64,000 nt of DNA from Metallyticus violacea (taxonomy: Eukaryota > Arthropoda > Insecta > Mantodea > Metallyticidae). A model generated the notes under the pieces. That model had not been told where the DNA came from, searched no databases, and was given only the letters and a program-made list of their open reading frames with translations. Position 1 is the stretch's first letter. Each line of letters begins with the position of its first letter. Positions 47,480 to 60,940 of this stretch are shown in pieces. The position numbers and the translations under genes are program-made. The stretch is from assembly GCA_030762175.1 (NCBI GenBank), contig CM060846.1:235167512-235231511 (forward strand). The letters are read 5' to 3'.

Positions 47480-49440
47480 TTTTTTTCTTAACTGCCTATA
47501 TGCATTTTGCACAAATGATCTGCACTTTTCTTGCTAATTTCACCTACAGATTTTCAGCACTTATCATAAAAATCACTTGTCTTGATTCTCTACACAGACT
47601 CTTTCGGCAATTTCTTTCACTTTTTGGAAGGCTAATGTCCTTCATCCTTATCCTCTTGTTGCTCCTTTTCTTGTACTTTTGTCCCCCTTCATTTCATTTA
47701 CCAGCTGAAGGATGTATTTCCTTTTTGTTTTTCTATTCTTTACTTCAATTTAGATGACCTATGTAATGATTGCTGCTATGACAATGATATCTATCCCATT
47801 TTGGAGTCATTGTAGAAGGTTATGGTTTGTGGTTTCATCTTATTTTCGTTGTTCACTGTCATGCCAGAATACAGTATACTGCAGTATAGGACATTCTTAT
47901 TTTTCTTTTCTTGGTAAACAGTCAAGGTACAATCTCTGCTATCATTTCATCTCAAGAAGGAGGTGAAGTGGAATGGGTTGTTGCATTTGTCTTTTTTATC
48001 TCATTAGAAATTTCTTGATGAATTCTTTTCATTGTTCCCAGAAATGACGTTTTCTTCTCTTGGAGCTTCTTGGCAAGTTGAAGAGATGAGAAGAAATTGT
48101 CTGTCATCATGTTTGTACTTTAATTTTGAAACGGCCCCATTAGATGTAGAATCACATATTCCCCTAGATTTTGATTCCTAGGAATGGCATGGCATTATAT
48201 ATATATTTTGATGCTATATCTGCTGCAATCCAGAATTTCAGACCCTATTTATTAGATGTGTTACACATAAATTGGGTAAAACTGCACCTTGTTTTGCTTG
48301 GAAGCATTTACTCATCAATAATTATATTTTCTGCTGGGCAAAAGGGAGACCGTTTTCCACGAGTCTATTACAAATTTCAGAATCAAGAGTGAGCCTATCA
48401 GTTCAGAAACTGTCAGCTTGGGTAAATTTCTTATCAAATCAGAGAAATCTAAGAATCTCCTGAAATTTAATGCAGGAATGAGCCCAAAGATCATCTACTG
48501 ACATATCTTTCATTCAGATAATTTCTCCGGTGCATATAATGCAGATAATCTAATCTAGTTACTCGAGTGAAACAGTCCACTGGGTTTTCAGTTCCATCTG
48601 AACATTCGATTCTGCATACTTCCTTATGAGATTAAGCATCAATTCATCATGGTAAATGAAAAGCAATGATGGATTAGTCATCCACTTATTTGAAAGCATA
48701 TGTAGTTGGACCTCCTCACTCTTTTAGGGCATTTTCAGCAACTCTTCTTCCTAATGAAGATGATTTGTTGGTAACATCCCATTTAGGTCTGTCTCTAACC
48801 ACCATTTTCACTTTTGGATGATTCTGATGGATCCTGGCTGGGCCTGTTGAGATGACTGAGGAAGCTGATGACGAAAAGTAGCATGCACACCCACTTCTGA
48901 TAAGAAATGCTCAACAGCATATACATCACTGTCAATAGTTTTTGGTATAATTTCACTACTGGAATCTGATAGTTCAATTTGTGATTCAACATGGGGACCC
49001 TTAAAAAAGTGCGCCAAATCTCATCATCCAAATGGCCTCTCTGACAATACATGATTCAAGGTGACCATCTTGAACACACCACACTAAATGAGAACATATT
49101 TACAGATAAAAACTGATAGTCTATCCACATGCCAGGTCCTAAGAATGAGCTGATATTTCTTTCTGCACATTGTTGATTACCATAACTGTATTGTTGATCA
49201 TTTGTTAAAGATTTGCTGCACAATTTTGCTATAAATTTGTAGGGGTCAAATTGACCCCTCTCATTCTAATAGGGCATAAAAAATGACAAAAAATTATATC
49301 CTAATGAAATATCGTAAAGAGGTTGCAAATTGAATGAATGTGATGATGTTTGGTAGAATAATATAAAAACCTGAGGAAACTATTCAAAAATAATTTTAGT
49401 AAGGGGTCATTTTTATCACTTTAGGTAGTTCTAGTGTTAA
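47480..49440 (-). mobile_element. piggyBac-type transposon (PGBD4-like), decayed
   Basis: Minus-strand blocks from 49050 downward are: an acidic N-terminus (SQIELSDSSSEIIPKTIDSD); then, at about 48520-48360, MKDMSVDDLWAHS, KFQEILRFL and LTLDSEICNRLVENGL. At about 48000-47830 come DCTLTVYQEKKNKNV and a KMKPQTITFYNDSKMG segment that matches the conserved KP.TV.FYN.TK.GVD. These are piggyBac/PGBD4 transposase blocks in order. The right end is a TTAA (49437-49440) next to CACTAGAACTACC on the minus strand, as in insect piggyBac termini. The left terminus was not found. Many stops. GGGGTCA blocks occur as an inverted pair near 49250. Confidence 0.75.
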
Positions 49441-49944
49441 ACTAGGTGCTGAACACAAGTTTTCACACAAACTTATATTTTCTTAAGGGTAAGAACAGCT
49501 CATTGTGCAGGGGTAGCAGTGGGTAAACTGCATTGAAGTTCCATGCACATATGTGATGTATAGCCTGAAATCAGCCAATGCATTAAATTCTTTGTGTATT
49601 GTGGAAATATGTTGCTATGAGCTCTTGATTCAAGTTTGACAGCTATGTCATATATAATACAACCATTCATAATTGTGATATTCATTACATAATGAAATAA
49701 GTATTTCCACCATTTTTTGAGGATCAGCGAACTTTATAACTTGTGTCCATGCAAACTTTCCTCATGTTGTTAATATAGTTTTTTAACAGTATTAGGATGC
49801 GATATCCTAATTTTCGCTACTAATATTCCTTTCTACCCCCCTAATGCACCCTGAGAATGTAGTTCAACATAACAGGAGACTATTCCTTTTACGTTTTAGT
49901 TTTGACAATTCACAAATTTTTGCTATTTAAGGTTGTGAAAATTG
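49441..49944. other. No gene recognised
   Basis: AT-rich, with a 61-codon minus-strand frame lacking any known motif. Confidence 0.4.
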
Positions 49945-50120
49945 ACGGCTAACTAGAATTTGCTAGTGTGAAAACAAAATGTGAGGGGTGCAGCAGCTAT
50001 TATTGAATTTAGCTTTTGAAACTAACTGCACATTAGTTATAATTTTTAAAAAATCACATTGCGGATTGTTTCCTTACTGAAAAAATATATCCTAATTTCA
50101 GTCAGTTTTCAAATACAAAC
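49945..50120 (+). repeat. Direct repeat F, right copy
   Basis: Same orientation as 42965-43140 and adjacent to the inner edge of the right E arm; it includes ctaactgcacattagt and agtcagttttcaaata. Confidence 0.7.
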
Positions 50121-50127
50121 TGATACA

Positions 50128-52365
50128 ATTTATATATTGAAATTAAATTTCATAAAAGCCTCGTGTAGAACATTAGCAGCAGATGAAGAATCAGACTTGA
50201 ATTTTGAGTCACTGATAGGATTCATGAATTCACATATTCAGGATGTGACCTACTTTTCCAAGTGTGTTTTTTCCAATTTGAACTAAAAGATACTCTAGAT
50301 TTTCTATAAATATATGCTAGATCCTCCAGAAAATACCAATACCATCCTCCAGGTAATATCAATTTCAACATTAAAAAAATTACTGGCAATAGTAAGACAT
50401 CATTTATGTTCTGAATTATAGCTATATAACTTGATGTATTTATGTAAAAATTTTGAAACATCAGAAATAAAAGTATATATAGAAAATCATAAAATACATG
50501 TGAAATTTTAAAATTTTATTCATCTGCCTAAAATTAAACAAATAAATAATAAAATGAACTTTTAACAATTCAAACATTACAAATTTATTATTACTTTTTT
50601 AACCATTAAATTGTATAAACTGATTAGTAAGCCAGTCATATAGAATCCCCAGTAGGGGTAGGCTGTCATCTTATATTCCCTCTGTAAACAAGCAATTTGG
50701 AAAACTGTTTCATGATTATGTGGCATAGCTGCCCCTCCCCTGGATGTATCAGTAGGAAAGGATTTCATAGCAGAGATACTTAAGAAAAAGCTAAGAGTCT
50801 TTGAGTAACATTCAAATACTTAGCAAGGCCATGTCTTTATTAAACCAGGTGGAACAAGTTGCAATAGAAATTATTTGAAAGTAATGCTTAATAAATCAGT
50901 GAACATTATTTAAAGGCTCTTATGAAATGAATGGTTTGGTTTATTGTACTAGTTAGCACATATATTATTGATAGTGACCAGAAAATGAAATGCTAGCTAA
51001 CACAGTTAGCTAAATGAGAGTTATTCATATCAATCGTCTGGACATTCTTCTGAAGATATATAAAGAATGACGGAAGTGGCTAATACAATGGAGTCTCACA
51101 AACACAACTTTTGGCAGTCTTGCAGGGGGTCAAGATGACGAAATCTTGCATTTTATGTAATTGTGCAGGATTATTCAGAATTCATAAAATTTTGAAAGAA
51201 TTTAATGTGGAAATTTCTAAAGAAAATATAGAACATTAAATAAATAAAATAATGATAAAAATGTGCATATCGATGAAATAACTAACCTCTTTTGGAGAAA
51301 AATGTGATTTGTCTCTCACACTTTTTCTTTCTCTTACAGCTTAGTCACAGGAGCAACACAAGAACAAAATGATCATGATTTCACAAAATAATGCAGGATT
51401 GCTTCAGTGTCCTTAAGTCCTTCACTATGTGTTATCCTTCTACTTCCACTGTGTTTCCTTTTCTTTTCATCAGATATTTTCCCTACACACCACAGAACTT
51501 AAATTAAAAACTTTCTCGCAAAAAGGTTCAATGTGAAATGGAAAGTATAACTGAAATACTGTTGCCAATAATTCACCATTTCCACCCTGACTCATTTCAT
51601 TTATGAAGAGCACTATTATATTTTTTTAAAGTTTCACTAATACCTATGTTTTTTTTTTGTTATTTTGTTTAACACTAATGAGTGGCAACATTACAAAATA
51701 AGTAATCAGGAAATGTCCAACTTTAAATGCTGCTACTTTTGTTTAGGTAAGAGTTTCCTTCAGCTATGATTACTTACTGGCTATGTTACCAGGATAATTA
51801 GATATATGTTGTTAAATGATTTACAATATGCTCCAAAAGTTAATGTATCCTGATTACGCTGCATGACCACTAAAAATTGAAAAAAAATACATAAAAAATT
51901 AGATTTTTGATTTATCCACTATTTAAAAGGAAACTCCAGTGGATGTCCAGTTACTGACAGTCAAGTTTCTGGAAATATATATGAAAAAAAAAAGAATATT
52001 TATTTGGGAACTTAACCAAAAGAAGATAAATGACACATGACAAATCCGATATTTGGGCCAACATAGTGTACTTTCAAAGCATGGAGTAAGAAAGTGTTAT
52101 ATGTTATTTTTATAAGTTTTTATAAAGTTAGTTATAAAGTTTTTATGAAGTAAGTTTTTGTAATCTTGTTTTTACATATTTTTAAACCCACATATACAGC
52201 ATGTACCTAAAAGAATGCTCCAATTTACAATTTAATTTATTCCTTTCATATTTAACTCTCAGTCAAATACATTGTATTATGTGATAAATGAAATATTAAT
52301 ATTTGCAATTTTTAATTCTTTAATATGAGTATTTTTGGTCACTGTGTACACTTTTCACTTGCGTG
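50128..52365 (+). repeat. Right arm of long inverted repeat E
   Basis: Inverted partner of 41050-42952, somewhat longer because of insertions. A + strand frame at 50160-50285 (FESLIGFMNSHIQDVTYFSK) is the counterpart of the frame in the other arm. A 63-codon minus-strand frame at 50768-50577 contains MPHNHETVFQIACLQREYKM, also conserved in the left arm. The family is not recognised. The outer edge agrees with the left arm up to about agtgaaaagtgtacac. Confidence 0.75.
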
Positions 52366-53939
52366 GAAATAAAAGACTATAGAATCAAAGAACCTGCAGT
52401 GCATGTAACTGCAGAAAATGTTGCAATATAAAGGAATGTGTATATGGCTAAAGGATTTGAACCTTATAGTTTCCACAAAGGAAACAGGCGCATGGTAAGG
52501 AATTACTACAACAAAGTGAAGAATATAGTGAAAACATGAAAGAGCAAGAAATCTAATGAACCTAAATTTGATGGTATGAGATATAATAGCAAAAGATTAT
52601 TTGATTTTAAAAAAATTCAAATGAAAAGAAGTTCCTGACTGATCAGAGAACAGATAGCAAAATGGTGGTTGGAAGTTTGAAAATGTAACAATAAACAAAA
52701 TTACAAACAGAATAGGAGAGTAGATTTAGAAAATGTAAAATGAAGGAAGAATTACCATTTACTTCTACAGAAAAGGCCAAACAGGAAAGCAGCACCTTAG
52801 GGAAGAATAGTTCTTCAGATTCAGAAATCATTTGAAAATTCTGGTTTCATAATTCTCAGCATATATTCTAAGAACTACAAAACAAAAAGCAACATTTGGT
52901 TGAGAATTTCTCTTTCAACAATTTCCAAAATTACTCTTAAAACAAGTGTATCTGACAGAAATATGGCAGCCATTGTATTGACAGTGTTAGAAGATTTTTA
53001 ACTGCAATCTAAACATTTTGAGAGCAAACAAATAGGTAAGAGTAAAATTCCACCAGAAGTGAAGAAAAATTAGGGTTTTGTGTGTAAAAAGAAATTAGAG
53101 AAAACAAGAATTTCTTAAGGCATTTATTTTCATAAGTAAAAAGCAAAATATTGTTTTGACAAAAAGAGATAGACAATAAGTCACAGAGAAACCAAGATGG
53201 AGGATTACTATGTCCTAGTTTAAGAAAGAACCTATATTGGTCACACTTCAAATTTTGAATTGGCTATTATAAACATTTTTTTTTTTTGCAAAAACATTTT
53301 AGAAGACAATATGGACCTTTCTCATCTCATAGCAATTTTTGTACACTAACATAAAATATTTAAGGAAGAATACAATAAAAAAGAGAGCAGTAAATTCCAT
53401 ATGTTGCCATATGCTAGACAGTGACATTTTGCCATATTATAAATGTTATCTTATGATCATTAGAATAACTTACATTATTCGGTTTGTGAATTGGTCAACT
53501 TAATAATAGATTTTGTCACAAATATTGTGTTAGAGCAAATTTGAAAACTTCTCATTTATTGGATTACAATAATTTCAGAGTAATTGAAACAGCATTTTTT
53601 ATTCTGATGCATTAATAGTAAATTCCTTTTTGATAAAAAGATACTTTTGCAATAGGTATTAGCATTACTCTTTGACTAGTGATTTTGTTATGTAGTTGCA
53701 TATTTTTATTGAAATGTCATTGAATTTTAATGTAAAATTTATTAAGAGAAAGGATATACTCACAAGAACATGTTAAAATTTTTAGTTTTCAAAATTAATA
53801 ATTGTAGAATATAACGATTAGAAACATGGGCATTAAGTGATAAAATAGTGCACACATGATTATTAAAAGATAAATGTTTGTAGACAAGTTCATATAAATG
53901 TACCTCAGTTTATTAATGGAAAAAGAAAATTTTTATAAT
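52366..53939. other. AT-rich stretch, no gene recognised
   Basis: No frame above 80 codons and no motif identified. Confidence 0.5.
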
Positions 53940-54560
53940 TTTTTATCTAAGAAAGGAAAAACCTTGTTGTTTTTTCTAATTCCATAATGAATTTAACAGT
54001 GCTGTCCTTTAGATTGAGTAGTTTTATTGCATTCTCTTTTCATTTTTCATTTACTATTGCAAAGACATCATCCACATAACGTACCAAAATTTATAAATAT
54101 GTGGAAAGCCTTCAACTAATTTTATTTCCAAAAAACTCATGTACATACCTGCTAAGAATGGTGAAAGAGGGTTACTGTATAACTACTGTCTTTGAATTTG
54201 AAGTAGGTTTGATTTATGCAAATTCTGGTGAGGTTCAGATATTGATCTATGACTTCTACAGATAGGTTTAGTGAAGTTAGCCATTTCTTCACAAAATTTT
54301 TAGATTTTCTTTGGGGATGATAGGAAACAAAGAGACCACATCATAAGAACCTAGCAAATCCCTCTTTCTAGTTTTATTTATCTGATTTTATCTTAATTCT
54401 GATGAGTTCTTTATGCTTTAACTTTTGTATTTTGGTAAGGTGTTAAATTTTCTTAATAGGCAATTGGCTAAATTGTATGTGGCTGAATTTTTTGACCTGT
54501 TGTAGACACAAAAATTGATTAAAAATTTAAAGTTTTTTTTTTAAAAAAATATGTTTATAA
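53940..54560 (-). mobile_element. Penelope-like element copy C (RT fragment)
   Basis: Matches the reverse transcriptase core of copy B in the same orientation. The catalytic box reads LVRYVDDVF at about 54070, and a NPLSPFLAG-type block follows at about 54140. The region corresponding to IEKLLKLTNICIKQNCF in copy B is recognisable near 54210. Multiple stops. Neither end is preserved, and adjoining sequence up to 54800 may be further decayed Penelope. Confidence 0.65.
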
Positions 54561-55469
54561 ATTCTAATATATTAATCTGTTGACAGTTATGTGACCGCAT
54601 AATTTAAATGGCTGCTAAGTCTTGAGCTAAATACCCTTGTGCATGTAGATGTGGCTCTTTAAATGGCTTCAATCTCTCTCTACTGCAAAAGCTAGTAAAT
54701 TTTTCTAATTTAAACTGTGCGACTTGATTATAGGTTTGAAATTTGGAGTGGGAAGGTACAGAGACTTCTTCTGGGATTTTTAGAAAACTTGCAGACATCA
54801 GAAGAATGTCATCTAGCCAGAATGTGTAGCCCCAATTTTGTTATTTTTACAGGCAATATAACTTTTTATAAGTATGTTATTGCATTCAGAGGGGAATATA
54901 AACTTACAAGTATATGTAGAATCAGAATAGATATCCATTAAGATAATTATTAGATAGCAAATATTCAATACTACCTTTCTTGCTGCAATATTATAACCTA
55001 GCTTGTTATTAAACATCTACTACAAATAAGGAAGTTTGTGCTTGTAAATTGAATCTCAGTTCATTTCTGATTATTAGTAAAACATTGTAGAATTGTAGAA
55101 TAAGGAGTAGATCTATTAAGAGAGGCCAGCTAAGAAATCTGTTGCAGCAAGAAAGACTGTAATGTTGAAATGGTATTCTGAGAAGCCTGAAGTCAAAATT
55201 GCTGTAGGTAATCTTGCAGAAGCTTTAAATACACATAAACCAGAACCAAGTGCCAGAAAACTTCACACATTCTCCATTGATGGTATATATGAATTCAATA
55301 TGTAACAATCAATGACAGATTATTTAGAATAATGGAAAAAATATTTAAGGGGTTAAGTTGTATAGATTATGGATTTAAGAGTCTAGAAACAAAATATACC
55401 GATAAATATTTTTGCCAGTAAAGTTACTATATACTGCTCTTCTTGTAATAAACTAAATGTTGATACATA
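54561..55469. other. No gene recognised
   Basis: AT-rich. The right part (55130-55320) may be the decayed N-terminal region of the adjoining Mutator-like element, but no motif is clear. Confidence 0.35.
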
Positions 55470-58400
55470 TACTAGTCCAAGAGCTACTGTTTGATTCTTC
55501 TTCACCTGCATTTGATGTCAACAGGAAAATGGTTGAAGAATTTCTGGCAAAGGTAAAGGTCATGCTAATATGCAGAAATAATGTATGTCTATATGTATGA
55601 ACTGCAAGACTCCTCTTCCTATTTCATAAATACAAGTAAAGAGAGTTAGTTGTTACAAACTAAAGTGTTTAGTATGGCATACAAAGCTGTCCATCAGGCT
55701 CATTTAGATATTTATCCAAATCTCTCTGAGCATGATATAATTGATATTTCTGTGTCATATAATGGCACTTGCACAAAAGAAGGCATGCTTCTCTCTATGG
55801 AATTGAAATTGTAATTGATGTTCTCACAGGATTAGTGATTGATTTTGGAATTAAATCCAAGTATTGTGGCACAAGTTCATTTAAAGTTAAAGAGTTAGGT
55901 AAAATCAGTTGTGAATATTTCTATTTTTTTATTTTTATTCTGAAATATTACATCATGATATCTTGTTTCTAGATCAGGAAATAATACTCCAGATTTAATT
56001 TAGTTATTCCTCTTGTATAATTGAATACAATTTAAATTACAATTTAAATTCCACAGATTATAAAATCTACATTATAGCAATAATTACATTTAAAATGAAT
56101 AAATTCACCATTTTTATCCATTTCTGCTAACGCTTGGTATCTGGACTGCTCCCCACTGGAATTCCTGGCATCAGAACCTGGACATCAATGGAGTTGCTGC
56201 CGGTCTCAAGCAGCAGCTATACTGGACCATGGTGTGTTGACGGTGCAGTTTCCTCCTCTGCTCTCCTGCGCTTGATCTCTGTCTTCTTCTCTCAACTGCT
56301 TCCTTTCCACCCAAAAACAGCCATTATTCTTTTGTTCTGTCAATTCTGCCCTCTTCTTCTCATTCAAATTGGGTGTTATCTTCTTTATCATCTTTTTCTT
56401 CAACTAATTCTAGTTTTAAATATATTTCTTGCCTTTCCCTGATTCTGTGGGATCTTCTAGGGGAGTATATGATTTCTGACCTTTGAATTTTTTTCTCTTG
56501 TTTGTTTTAGCTGTTTATATACTCTTCTGATATTTTGCATGATGTTTTATTTGTTAGTTAGTTCAATGCCCTAAAATCATCTTCGTCTCTCATGATGTTC
56601 CAGATGCGTTTCCCTACAAGTAGTCGTCTTTCCTCTGCTACAATTGACTGGTATTTATGGCATTCAAATGACACATTTTCTGGTGTATCGATCATGTTAC
56701 AGTTTGTACATGTATTGTTTGGTTGTAATTTAAATCTTTGCAAATATGAGCAATATAGACCATGTCCTGTTACATAATGCACTAAACCATTATTGGGATG
56801 AATATGGTTAAATTGTAATCCTTCCTTTATGGATGGGAAGATTTTAATGCACTCTTCTACCTTCTTTATATCATCCCATTCTTGTTGCCATATTTGTAAT
56901 AAAGAATCTTTGATATTTTTTCATATCTACACTTTTTACCAAAAATGTCCATCTTTTTTAAGCTATTTTGTTTTTAAGCCAATAAGAGGCTGGTCTAATC
57001 GAAATAAATAATCAATTGGCCATATACCCAATATTACTAATAGTCTCATTGTTCGGAAGCAGAAAATGCCCCTGTACATCTGAATAAAATTTTCCTTTGG
57101 AGCTCCTTAAAGTATGTATAAAATGTATTTCCCATGCCTATTCCCCCCAAACTCCTCCTCCATAGTTTAATATGGCTGCAAAGATGCTATGATAGATTTT
57201 TATTCCGTTAGCTTGTATATTGAAAAATCTTTGTCAAATATTAGCCAACTTAAACATAAATTTTTGCGCTGTAGTTTTTGTGTTTCCAAGATGTTTCTTA
57301 AAATTTAATTTTTCATCCAAATAGATACCTAGATATTTATATACTACTTATCTCTTAATATTATTTTTGTTAATTTTAATACTCGGATTTCTGTTTAAGT
57401 TCTCTTTTAAAAACATATTTGGTGATTGTGAGGAGCAATCTCCAATTTTGCTTTTATGCACCAATTGTTTAAATGATCAGTTATTATATTTGATCTCTTT
57501 TCATTTTCCTTTCTATTATTTCCTTCTATTATTATTAGTAAGTCATCTGCAAATGTGATAATATCTTTTATACTGTTTAATCCTTCTAATTTTTCTATTA
57601 GAGATTCCAAAAATATGTCCCAGGATATTGGGCTAAAATTGATCCATCAGGACATCCTTTAATAATTTCCTGTTTAATAATCTGGTTTGCACCCTTAACA
57701 TACACTCGTATATTTTTAAAATAATCTATTAATGAATTACAGATGCATTTTGGATATTTCTTTTTCCTTAAGTTTGAAACAGTACTGGCCACCATAAGTT
57801 ATCAAACGTCCCTGCAATATAAAAAAATATTGATATTATATTTTTTTTATTAGTAGTTTTTGCAGTCTGTATTGCCTGGATTATGGCATCCTCTGTTGAC
57901 TTGTCTTTTCTAAATCCAAACTGTTTACTGGTCATACCAATCATTGATCTATGTTCAGCTATTCTTTGGCTCAGTAGTTTTTCTTGGATTTTGCCCAAAG
58001 CATTTAATAAGCAAATAGGCCTATATGATTTTGGTTGCGTGGGATCTTTGTCAACCCCTTTGTTTAAAATGATCACATTCACTTCCTTCCATCAGTAAAG
58101 CACTCTTCTCAGCCACAGACAGTTATTAAACAATTGACACTGGTACATGATAATCTGATCTTCCAAATACTGTACCACTTCTGACCTTATTTCATCCGTT
58201 CCTGGTGATTTGTTTTTCTTTAATCCCTTTATAGTTTTTCTTATTTCTACTTCATGGTAGGGGAAAAAGACACCATCTATTTTTACAGCAATGAGCTCTT
58301 TTCTTAGTTTCCTGTGCTCTGAGTTATCATTATCTTTAATACCATTAAATAGTAGTTTTATTAGTAGGAAATTTATAGAGTCTGTTCAATTGGCAGTCAT

Positions 58401-59995
58401 TCTATCTTCAGCTTTATCCAGAGTGGATATTACTTCTGGGGTTTTTACTTTCTCCATTATTAGTCTGTAAGGTGTACCCCATATATTGTTGGAAAGGTTT
58501 ACCTCTAGGAAATTTTTCCACATAGCTTGGCGATATTCTTCTATATTTTTTCTAATTTCTCTAAATTTATTTAAGTTATTTTCTCTTTCTCAGGCAATGA
58601 TATACTTCTGGTAAATTGTTCTAACTTTTCTAACTAATCTTCTTAATTGTAACAGATTATCGTTCCAAGGTGTTGGTGAAGTATTATATATTTTATTAAT
58701 TCTGGGTATGCTGCACTTCATAGCTTTTTGGATGGCTTTGGTTAGTTCTAATTCTTTATTGTTAACGTCATCTTGAGGTTGAGGCATTGTAGGCAATTTA
58801 AATTCCGTTTTTAGTGTATCCCAATTTGCTTGCTTTATATTTCAGGGCCTTTTACTCTCATTCCATCCATGTTCTAGGTTTGTATTAATTTATAATTCAA
58901 AATAAATTATATTGTTATCACTTGACATCAGTGATTGACCTACTTTCCAATTTTTAACAATTTTGCTTGCTCTTTTATTTGTCAATGAGATATTTATGTT
59001 AGATGTAGCTTCTGCTCTATTACGTATGTTGGTCGGTTACATAGTTTGTTCTCTACATTTAGCTGTAGCTCCACTATTACCTCCTCCAGTAGTTCTCCCC
59101 TTTTTTACTTGTAGTTACTGTTCCATCATTCTGAATGTGCATTAGCATCCATCATACATAATATTGGAGAGTTATAACCATTTTCTATTTCTCTTATTCT
59201 ATATTAAATATAAAGAATGGGTTAAAAACCACAAGGGATGTGTTAAGTGTGAGGCAAATTACACTGGGTCTTCTGGATCCATGGAAGCAGTTGCTTCCAA
59301 GGAAATCCAGCAGGGGTCCATTACTTTGTATAATATGCACTACACTACTATAGTGTGTGATGGTAATTCAAAGACATTCCTGCTCCTTCAAAACTTGCCA
59401 GTTTATGTTCTGGATATTCAGATAACTAAACATGAATATCTGAATCACATAGCTAAGCATTTGGGTACAGTGCAGTGGAAGACTCAAAATTGAAAGGTAA
59501 GTTTTTGGTGGAAGGAAAGCTAGTAGTTTTAATGCTGAAACTATTGCAAAACTTCAGATTTAATATAGAAATACTATCAAGAATAACATTTCAAATGTAG
59601 ATTAGATCAAATCTGCAATACTTGCGACACTCTGTCACTGTATGTCAACAAGCCACAGCACTTCAAATGTTCTGGGGGTGAGTTGTCATGATGTTTTTAC
59701 AATTTTAACATTGCCAAAGGTGGGAAACCCCCAAAACTTGAAGAGAATAGGACAATTTTTCTTTTACCTAGGTTGTGTGTGGAATAATGCCTGTTTACCA
59801 AAGATTAGCCAATAATGATTTACTAGAGAGATGTACTAAAGGCACAACACAAAATGCCAATGAACTTTTATAGAGCATCATTTGTAACAAAAGTCCTAAA
59901 AAGTTTTTCATTAAGGCAAAAGTTGCAAATTGTAGTGAATGCAGCTGTTATTCAGTTTAATATGGAATGTAAAACCAGCCATATTAAATGCTAGG
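55470..59995 (+). pseudogene. Mutator-like (PF20700-type) transposase, copy 2, split by a LINE
   Basis: The + strand first half (55480-55910) reads FDSSSPAFDVNRKMVEEFLA, HDIIDISVSYNGTCTK and, after a frameshift, RRHASLYGIEIVIDVLTGLV followed by SKYC. The second half (59210-59995) reads EWVKNHKGCVKCEANYTGSS, SMEAV, YTTIVCDGNSKTF and EYLNHIAKHLGT, then after frame breaks TIAKLQI and a RCTKGTTQNAN-like block. The two halves are contiguous in the family, so about 3.2 kb between them is a later insertion (the R1-type LINE). It is a different subfamily from the copy at 44.3 kb, judging by residues. Dead by frameshifts. Confidence 0.8.
56130..59165 (-). mobile_element. R1-clade LINE, 5'-truncated, decayed
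   Basis: Minus strand, read from 59165. The truncated endonuclease end comes first (NANAHSE-like, RAEATSNINISLTNKRASKI, then SLMSSDNNIIYFEL at about 58925). A linker with SPTPWNDNLLQLRRLVRKV follows (58660). The RT blocks are QPKSYRPICLLNALGKIQEK (58040), KQFGFRKDKSTEDAI (57930), GTFDNLWWP (57800), KGCPDGSILAQYPG (57650) and the catalytic FADDLLIIIEGN (57545). A Cys-His tail reads VTGHGLYCSYLQRFKL with CTNC and DTPENVSFEC (56780-56620). This is the R1-type order. The FADD box is intact, but the ORF is broken in several places. The 3' UTR down to about 56130 is GC-richer. It is inserted in the Mutator-like pseudogene. Confidence 0.85.
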
Positions 59996-60039
59996 GAGAT
60001 AGTCATTCCTGACAAAATAAGTTCAGGAAGTAAATAAAA

Positions 60040-60885
60040 ATTAGTAATTCAATTAAAACTGAATGTAGGAATCCACACAGTGAAACAGTCTCAAAAGATT
60101 GTAGCCACGATCTTCTTGGTTGACTTAGGCCTTTAGAGGTGTGGTACTTAGCCAGGTTTATGATACTCCATGATTCTCTTATGAACAAGGGATCACAGTA
60201 TAGGACCATACTTTCATCTCCTGTAACAATTGTTTGCAGAATTTCTCTCTTGTTGTCATCGCAGGTATCCGAAAATGTCTGACAAGAGATGACTCGTTGC
60301 TGCTTTTGGACTGAGGAAAGAAATCTGGGCACCTATCTTGCACTAACCTTATTCATGTTTCAATTTTCATGAATAAATCGAAGGACTGTGAATTTAGAAA
60401 GGCCCAACATTGCTGCTGTTTCTTTAACTTTGAGCTGGTCTTCTATAATTTCTCTTTCACAAGAGCAATGTGTTCAGGAGTGAGCACCTCCAAGGGCCGA
60501 CCTGCATGCTTCTCGTCTTCAATGCTTTCTGGATCCATTCAAAAAGGTTTGGCCCATTCTTTTGCGGTAGAATATGAGGGGTATGCTTCCCCATATACAC
60601 TGTCCAAGTGCTGTTTAATTTCATTTGAGTAAGTTCTTCTTTTGCAAAGATATTAATAACAGTTCGATACTGCATTTTGAACATGTGGCAATTTTCTACA
60701 CATAGCCTTCTTTATGCAACTGTATATGAAGAAGGGAATGCAGCCTAGCAGCAATTACAGCTGCAATTATTTACGTAACAGATAAGGTATGACAACAGAC
60801 AATGATTTTGTGAGGTGATAATCCTTATCAGCAAGGCTGGAAACTTATGGTCCTACTCTTGCACATGTGTAGTTTGACTGAATCA
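60040..60885 (-). mobile_element. Mariner element, internally deleted (relative of 23659-24881)
   Basis: Same family as the intronic mariner. The helix-turn-helix region is at 60680-60480 (KKNGPNLFEWIQKALKTRSM) and the first catalytic block TIVTGDESMVLYCDP at about 60215. The right end has the shared ggctggaaacttatgg terminus. Sequence for the second and third catalytic Asp residues is missing and the left terminus was not found, so this copy lacks the 3' part of the gene. Confidence 0.75.
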
Positions 60886-60940
60886 TACATTAATTTTAAT
60901 TATATGATCAGCTTCAGTGTACAAGTTCCAATTAGCATTT
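60885..60940. repeat. End fragment of the 43.8 kb MITE family
   Basis: gtttgactgaatcatac followed by aattatatgatcagcttcag and gtacaagttccaatt matches one end plus flank of the 43832-44158 element and of the 7.5 kb copy. Confidence 0.55.

Noticed and set aside
42965..50120. Direct repeats F as LTRs of a retrotransposon
   Set aside because: They lack TG...CA ends, no gag-pol lies between them, and they abut inverted arms.
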